DNA of 64,000 bases, taken from NCBI GenBank assembly GCA_928722015.1, contig CAKMWI010000004.1, positions 248,001 through 312,000 of the forward strand. The letters are read 5' to 3'. The stretch's first letter is position 1; each line of letters opens with the position of its first letter. The notes under the pieces are model-generated. The model was given only the letters and a program-made list of their open reading frames with translations. It made no database searches and was not told the DNA's origin. Source of the DNA: Candidatus Gastranaerophilales bacterium (lineage in GTDB: Bacteria; Cyanobacteriota; Vampirovibrionia; Gastranaerophilales; Gastranaerophilaceae). The position numbers were made by a program, and so were the translations under genes. This document shows positions 58,801 to 64,000 of the stretch, one piece after another.

Positions 58801-61800
58801 TTGCTGATTGACAGTACCATAGCGTCTAATAAAACTAGTTTTTTAGTTGATAAATATGTAGAGTTGGTTAATAATGGGGTTCCTGCTTCTGCGATACTTG
58901 TTATAGTGCAAAATTCTACGTTAAAGAATCAATTTCAGGATAAAGTATTGGAAAATCTTAATGTTAACTTTATCGAAAAACCTAAGATATATTCTTTTTT
59001 TTCACTTGTGTATAATACTGTTTCTGATAATTGGGCGTTTTTGGAAGATAGAAATATTTTTGACAATCCGGTAATTCTGCCAAATCTTACAGGTTTGGAG
59101 GTATCTCAATTCCTATTAAAAGATATATTAAAGGAAGTTCAGTTTAGGGGTTATAATTCACGAATGTCATTACTTCATCAAATTTTTAGAAGGTATTCTT
59201 TGATTGTTCAAAATAACCTTACACAAAAGGAAGTTGATGAGCGTGCAGAAATTTTGAAAGAAGGTTTTTCGGATGAAGCCTCTCTTGCTATAAAAAGGTT
59301 GTTACGAAAAACTTTGGAACTTCGAGATTTTGATTATTTAAGACAATGTTTAATGTTTAATTTCATTTATAAAAATACGGATTATTTTAAGGATATTAAA
59401 TATTTAATTGTTGACGATGCGGATGAGTGTGCACCTATATGTATTGACTTTATAGAATTCTTGTCTAATCAACTTGAAGATTTTTATATTACAATAGATC
59501 CACTTGGCTCTTCCAGATGTGGCTATTTAAGTGCTGATAAAAATAATTTTGAAAAATTAAAACATATTTTTTCTCCAGAAATAATGAAAATTAATTCAGA
59601 GACAGTTCTTTTACAGGATGCTCAAAATTTATATAAAAATATATATTCGGAAGAACATAATGTTTTGGATAATTTTTCTTATGAGACTTTTGTAAAACGC
59701 TCATCTATGGTTGATGCTGCTATAAAAAAGGTCAAAAGTTTATTAAATAAGAAGATAAAGCCTTCAGAGATTGTAATTATCTCTCCTGTAATTGATGATA
59801 TGCTCAAATTTACATTAAAAGAAAATTTTCAGTCCAGTATAAAATTATGTTATCTTTCAGGTAGTGAGAAACTTATTCAAAATCGATTAGTTCTTGCAGC
59901 TATAACGATACTAAAGCTTAATACAAAATTAAAAGATACATTATCCGAGTTTGATATAAGAGTTATTCTTTCTGAATTTTTGTATATCCCATTAAAATAT
60001 TGTGAAGAAATTTTGTCTGCGTTTCATGTTGATAAAGTTCTGATTCCATATACGTTTTCTGATGCAGCATATTCTGAAAAGTACAACATGTTTTTAAAGC
60101 TTGTTGATAGTTTAGCAACATCTGATAAAAAAATTTCTGAGCAAATTATTGAAATTTATGAAAATTTATTTTCGTTTTCTAATTTTAATAAAGCTGAAAT
60201 TAATAAATTTAATTTTTTTGTCAAACAAATAATTGATTTTGAAAATGTTTTTGGAAATACTTTTAATTCTCGCAAAGTTGATATAATTTTACAGATAGAA
60301 AATTCAATTATTGCAGAAAATCCATATTCGGTATTAGATATTGGAGAAAATGATTTAATTATTTCAACACCTCAAAAAATTATAGATAATCAGATAAAGA
60401 CCAGATATCAGATTTGGCTTGATATTTCAAATTCTGAGTGGATAAAATCGGATACAGGTCCGCTATATAATGCTTGGGTATTTCAAAAAGATTGGAGTAA
60501 ACCAACTTATACTATTGATGATAATATCAGTTTATCCAGAGATAAAAATGCAAGAGTTTTGCGAAAGTTGGTTTTGTGTTCAAAAAACAAAGTATTTTGT
60601 TATTCCAGTTTATTTGATTCTAACGGTGTAGAAAATTATGGAGCAATAGAAAACTATATAAATGTTCATTCTGAAGATATACAAACTCCAGATTCTGATT
60701 CAAAATTTTATATAATTCCTCGTCCTGATCAGAAACCGGTACTTGATTATATAAATGGCTATATGGGGATATCTGCGGTTCCTGGTGCAGGAAAAACAAC
60801 GATTTTACTTGCATTAATTATTAAATTACTTGAGCGGGGGGTAGACCCGGATAGAATTTTTGTGCTTACTTATATGGATTCTGCTGCTCGTAATTTTCGG
60901 GAAAGGATTAAAAATGTTCGAAAAAATTCGTCTAAACTTCCAAATATTAGCACTATTCATGGGTTAGCTTTAAGGATTTTAAAAGAAAATGGTAATTATG
61001 AAAAACTGGGGTTAGCTTCTGATTTTGAAATTTGTGATGACTCTCAAAGATTGAGAATTTTAAGGGAAATATCATCTAAGCTTCATCTGGAACAAAAAAC
61101 AGCTGAAGAGTTTGATCGTGCGGTTTCTGTTTTTAAAATGGGGGCAGGTGTATTTAGTAATGAATTGACAGATAAAAAGCTGAAAAATTTTAAGTTATTT
61201 TATTCTCTTTATCAAGAAAATTTGAAAGAATTTAATTTGATAGATTACGATGATATGTTGACAGGTTCTGTAAAAATTTTGAAAGAAAATCCTGATATTT
61301 TAAAACATTATCAGGAAATTTGCGAGTATATAATTGAAGATGAAGCTCAAGATTCTTCTTCTATTCAACAAGAATTGATATCTCTTTTATCAGGTAAACA
61401 CAAAAATGTCATCAGATGCGGCGATGTTAATCAATCTATTACTTCAACTTTCTCAAATGCTGATGTAGAAGGCTTCAGGCGCTTTATAACAGAAAATTAT
61501 AATGTTAGTATGAATTGTTCTCAACGCTGTGCTCAAGGGGTATGGGAATGTGCGAATAAGTTGGTTTCTATGTCTTTAGAGCAAGAAGATAGTAAAAATT
61601 CTTTTTTTAAATTGTTTATGCAGCCTGTAGAGGGTAAAAATCCAAAATCTTCCAATGCAGTTGAGGCAGAAATCTTTGAAACCCAATTGGATGAAAAAAA
61701 TTATGTACTAAAATTGATTAAAAATACACTAACTAAGCATCCTGATTATACTGTTGGTATTTTACTCAGAAATAATTATCAGGTTGCATCCTGGCAAAAT

Positions 61801-62718
61801 TTGATTGAAAATAGCGGATTAAAAGTAATTACAAGAAATCAGTGCTTAGAACAAAAATCGATTTTTAAAGCTATTTTTGCAGTTATGAAAATTATCCTCA
61901 ATCCTTTTGATAATAATAATTTGAGTATTAATTATGAAGTTCTTTCTGAATTAGGTATATATAAAAGGGGATTAGGTGATGAAATAAAAAACTATGAAAA
62001 TGCATTTATAAAAATAAATGCGGATAATTTTGATAATCAAAGTTTGGAACAATTTTATTGGGATATTAATTATTGGATTTCTTTATGCTATTTATCCCCG
62101 AATGAGCTGGTCGTAAAAATTGCATCTTCTCTAAATATATTTAAAAGTGAGATTGAAAAATCTAATATTTATCTTATTTCTACTCTGGTAAAACGTATAT
62201 GTATTAAAAATAATTCGTTAGAATATGTGGTAGCCAGATTGTCTGAACTTTCCAAAAAGCCTAACTTAAGCGGTTTTAAATTCTTTTCGGAAGAAGATGA
62301 GGATGATAAAACCTCTTTGCAGGGCAAAGTTCAAATTATGACAATGCATAAATCTAAAGGTGATGAATTTAATTTGGTATTTCTTCCTGAAATGTCAGAA
62401 AGAAATCTTCCTTTGTCAATATCTTCAATTAATCTTAAATCTGCAGATTTTATAGAAACAGTAAAATCATTTAATCCTGAATATAAGAAGTTGTCAGAAT
62501 ATGAGCTAAAACAAGAAATTCTGTCTGAGAATTTAAGACTTTTATATGTTGCGATAACCAGAGCTAAAAATAAATTAGTGATAACGACATCTTCTAAATC
62601 TAAAACGAGGTATGGTAAAGAACAGCAGAATAAACCAAGTGTAATTTTTGAAAACCTTTTTGATGTGAATGCGTTGCATAATAGAAATATCGAGGCAGGT
62701 GTTATATATGATAAATAG
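58801..62718 (+). CDS. UvrD/Rep-type (AddA-like) helicase with N-terminal helicase-like half
   Basis: A very large (1,305-residue) superfamily 1 helicase. The C-terminal half holds Walker A GISAVPGAGKTTIL (about 661), motif Ia FVLTYMDSAARNFRER, Walker B IIEDEAQDSSS (about 845), VIRCGDVNQSI, the motif V TMHKSKGDEFNLVF and motif VI LLYVAITRAKNKLV. The first 640 residues look like a second, degenerate helicase-like region (start LLIDSTIASNKTSFLVDK), resembling AddB or a RecC-type arm. TTG at 58801 has 8-base spacing from AGGAG; an upstream TTG at 58795 is too close. A nuclease gene overlaps its end, so the two form an end-processing helicase-nuclease for recombination repair. Confidence 0.85.
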   Translation: MLIDSTIASNKTSFLVDKYVELVNNGVPASAILVIVQNSTLKNQFQDKVLENLNVNFIEKPKIYSFFSLVYNTVSDNWAFLEDRNIFDNPVILPNLTGLEVSQFLLKDILKEVQFRGYNSRMSLLHQIFRRYSLIVQNNLTQKEVDERAEILKEGFSDEASLAIKRLLRKTLELRDFDYLRQCLMFNFIYKNTDYFKDIKYLIVDDADECAPICIDFIEFLSNQLEDFYITIDPLGSSRCGYLSADKNNFEKLKHIFSPEIMKINSETVLLQDAQNLYKNIYSEEHNVLDNFSYETFVKRSSMVDAAIKKVKSLLNKKIKPSEIVIISPVIDDMLKFTLKENFQSSIKLCYLSGSEKLIQNRLVLAAITILKLNTKLKDTLSEFDIRVILSEFLYIPLKYCEEILSAFHVDKVLIPYTFSDAAYSEKYNMFLKLVDSLATSDKKISEQIIEIYENLFSFSNFNKAEINKFNFFVKQIIDFENVFGNTFNSRKVDIILQIENSIIAENPYSVLDIGENDLIISTPQKIIDNQIKTRYQIWLDISNSEWIKSDTGPLYNAWVFQKDWSKPTYTIDDNISLSRDKNARVLRKLVLCSKNKVFCYSSLFDSNGVENYGAIENYINVHSEDIQTPDSDSKFYIIPRPDQKPVLDYINGYMGISAVPGAGKTTILLALIIKLLERGVDPDRIFVLTYMDSAARNFRERIKNVRKNSSKLPNISTIHGLALRILKENGNYEKLGLASDFEICDDSQRLRILREISSKLHLEQKTAEEFDRAVSVFKMGAGVFSNELTDKKLKNFKLFYSLYQENLKEFNLIDYDDMLTGSVKILKENPDILKHYQEICEYIIEDEAQDSSSIQQELISLLSGKHKNVIRCGDVNQSITSTFSNADVEGFRRFITENYNVSMNCSQRCAQGVWECANKLVSMSLEQEDSKNSFFKLFMQPVEGKNPKSSNAVEAEIFETQLDEKNYVLKLIKNTLTKHPDYTVGILLRNNYQVASWQNLIENSGLKVITRNQCLEQKSIFKAIFAVMKIILNPFDNNNLSINYEVLSELGIYKRGLGDEIKNYENAFIKINADNFDNQSLEQFYWDINYWISLCYLSPNELVVKIASSLNIFKSEIEKSNIYLISTLVKRICIKNNSLEYVVARLSELSKKPNLSGFKFFSEEDEDDKTSLQGKVQIMTMHKSKGDEFNLVFLPEMSERNLPLSISSINLKSADFIETVKSFNPEYKKLSEYELKQEILSENLRLLYVAITRAKNKLVITTSSKSKTRYGKEQQNKPSVIFENLFDVNALHNRNIEAGVIYDK

Positions 62719-63349
62719 TTTTTCTCCAAATATGTTAAAAACATATAAAACTTGTCCTAAAAAGTTTTTTTACCAATATATAGAAAAAGTTAGTGTCCCT
62801 GTTTCTCAAAAAACTTTTGATAAAGGGAAGAAAATCCATGCCCTGGCAAATTATTTTTTGCAAGGTATAAACATTTCACGTATAGAAACAGCGTTGTCTG
62901 AGGAAGAATTATATATTTGGCATCTGTTATTAGATAATCCGTTTTATAAGAAAGATTGTCTGAAATCTGAATTTCCTGTAATGTCAAAATTTGGAAACTA
63001 TTGGGTTGGAGGCAGGTTAGATGCTATTGTTTATGATATTGAAAAGTATTATATTTTAGATTATAAAACCGGTTCAATCCCTAAAAATCCGGAATTTGAT
63101 TATCAAACTATGATTTATTTATTATGTGTGGACAGATTTCTCAAAAATTATGAGAGCTTATCTTTTGTATATATTAATCTTCGTAATAAACAAAACTATG
63201 TGATTGAATTTAATGAAGAATTAAGATGTAAATATGAACAAAAAATTCTTGACATATGTAATATGATATCATCTGATGGTTTATATTTACCAAATAATGA
63301 AAGTTGTAAATATTGTGAATTTTTCAAAATTTGCGAGTTTCATCAATAA
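62708..63349 (+). CDS. PD-(D/E)XK nuclease of RecB/AddB type with iron-sulfur cysteines
   Basis: A 213-residue RecB-family nuclease. The catalytic motif is visible as WVGGRLDAIVY and YYILDYKTG (Asp ... Asp-Tyr-Lys). One N-terminal cysteine (TYKTCPKKF) and three at the C-terminus (CKYCEFFKIC) match the 4Fe-4S arrangement of AddB and Cas4-type nucleases. ATG at 62708 overlaps the helicase stop by 11 bases. The separate small nuclease, joined to the giant helicase by coupling, suggests an AddAB-like or related complex acting on double-strand breaks. Confidence 0.88.
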   Translation: MINSFSPNMLKTYKTCPKKFFYQYIEKVSVPVSQKTFDKGKKIHALANYFLQGINISRIETALSEEELYIWHLLLDNPFYKKDCLKSEFPVMSKFGNYWVGGRLDAIVYDIEKYYILDYKTGSIPKNPEFDYQTMIYLLCVDRFLKNYESLSFVYINLRNKQNYVIEFNEELRCKYEQKILDICNMISSDGLYLPNNESCKYCEFFKICEFHQ

Positions 63350-63363
63350 AGCTTATTATTTTT

Positions 63364-64000
63364 TTAGGATAAAACTGCTTTAATTGCAGCAATCATAGCA
63401 TTAGGATTTGCAATGTTTTTCCCTGCGATATCAAAAGCAGTACCGTGTCCCGGTGATGTTCTTATAATATCAAGCCCTATAGTTGTATTGACGGTATTAT
63501 CACCTGCAACGGTTTTTATTGGTATTAAACCTTGGTCATGGTAGTTTGCAATATAGCAATCAAATTCATCTTTTTCATTTTTTAAATAATGTTCTGCCGC
63601 TTTTACAAATAAAGTATCAGCCGGTAGCGGCATTGTAATATTTATTCCTTTTTTTTGCAGTATTTTTACTGCAGGAATTAGTATATCAATTTCTTCGCGT
63701 CCTAAGATTCCATCTTCACCGGCATGTGGATTGAATCCGCATAGTGCAAATTTTGGATTTTGTATCCCATAGTATTTATTGAATGTTTTTACTAAATTTT
63801 CTATTTTGGTTATTATAATTTCTTTTGTAAGATGTATATCTTTAATTGCACAATGCCTTGTTAGTAATAATACTCTGAAGTTGTTAGCTACAAAAAGCAT
63901 TTCTGCAAGTTGATTTCCATGAGAAAGAAAATTTTGCAGAATTTCTGTTTGTCCGTTAAATTTGTGGCCGGCAAGATAAAGTGCATTTTTAGCAACTGGT
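63364..64000 (-). CDS. pdxA: 4-hydroxythreonine-4-phosphate dehydrogenase, C-terminal part
   Basis: PdxA oxidises 4-phosphohydroxy-L-threonine in the deoxyxylulose-dependent B6 pathway, its product being used by PdxJ. The frame stays open to the right edge of the window, so the N-terminal region is outside. Visible motifs include LYLAGHKFNGQTEIL, the metal site FNPHAGEDGILGREE, CYIANYHDQGLIPIK and RTSPGHGTAFDIAGK. With pdxJ at 20.1 kb, both late steps of this pathway are covered. It is convergent with the nuclease gene. Confidence 0.96.
   Translation of the reverse strand, partial: PVAKNALYLAGHKFNGQTEILQNFLSHGNQLAEMLFVANNFRVLLLTRHCAIKDIHLTKEIIITKIENLVKTFNKYYGIQNPKFALCGFNPHAGEDGILGREEIDILIPAVKILQKKGINITMPLPADTLFVKAAEHYLKNEKDEFDCYIANYHDQGLIPIKTVAGDNTVNTTIGLDIIRTSPGHGTAFDIAGKNIANPNAMIAAIKAVLS

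Noticed and set aside
62331..62744. 137-codon minus-strand frame at the helicase 3' end
   Set aside because: It is antisense to helicase motifs V and VI and shows no domain of its own.
1..64000. tRNA, rRNA, CRISPR or insertion sequences
   Set aside because: Intergenic spacers are short; I saw no cloverleaf with a GGTTCGA-type T-arm, no regularly spaced repeats and no transposase frame.

Overview
The window is AT-rich bacterial chromosome with dense coding and standard stop codons. I see no rRNA, tRNA, CRISPR array, insertion sequence or prophage. The gene set points to a diderm: kdsA, lpxI, lpxB and an OstA/LptD-like protein make or export lipopolysaccharide, while an abundant-looking SLH-domain protein suggests outer-membrane tethering of the cyanobacterial or Negativicutes kind. 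Together with a prepilin-like protein, PgpH, a MurT-like ligase and many signal-less proteins of unknown function, this best fits a gut-type member of the Melainabacteria/Vampirovibrionia (Gastranaerophilales-like). That placement is inference from gene content; no marker gene was compared.

Layout. 1-8 kb: a HEAT-repeat protein (cut by the window edge), queC, a DUF366 protein and a SPOR protein in one run, then kdsA with a metallo-hydrolase, pheS, an RseP-type site-2 protease and an ArsB/NhaD-type permease. 8-12.5 kb: a cysteine-rich SLH protein on the minus strand, a probable small RNA, surE and small proteins. 12.5-17 kb (minus): dgkA-ybeY-pgpH, then two YtxH proteins around a DUF948 protein. 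17-21 kb: a prepilin-like protein, murT without an adjacent gatD, pdxJ. 21-22.7 kb (minus): anti-sigma factor, ECF sigma factor and Spy/CpxP-like lipoprotein, behind an ECF-type promoter. 22.8-29 kb (plus): an envelope operon with a 34-residue membrane peptide, M23 peptidase, OstA/LptD-like protein, class II aldolase, lpxI and lpxB. 29-36 kb: dGTPase, Xer recombinase, bioD, mazG-folE2 and unknown proteins.

36-41 kb is an accessory stretch. It holds a diverged subtilisin-like protein, a beta-rich protein, a Cys-X5-Arg phosphatase and an M49-like metallopeptidase, none with a signal peptide. 41-48.4 kb carries rlmH, mscS, a lytic transglycosylase, a SpoIID-like protein, HU, a LysM protein and a GH13-type amylase. 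48.3-55 kb (minus) joins ftsH to a short corrinoid iron-sulfur protein pair (AcsC/AcsD-like) and, beside it, gcvT-gcvH-gcvPA without gcvPB. 55-58.7 kb (minus) has a DnaJ-like protein, a RelA/SpoT-like synthetase-domain protein with a large insertion and a small partner gene, and a winged-helix protein. 58.8-63.4 kb is a helicase-nuclease pair resembling AddAB; the window ends in pdxA.

The leads most worth following are the RelA/SpoT-domain gene pair, the orphan corrinoid protein pair, the hidden subtilase, the ECF/Spy module with its promoter, and the minus-strand small RNA carrying repeated AGGA motifs.
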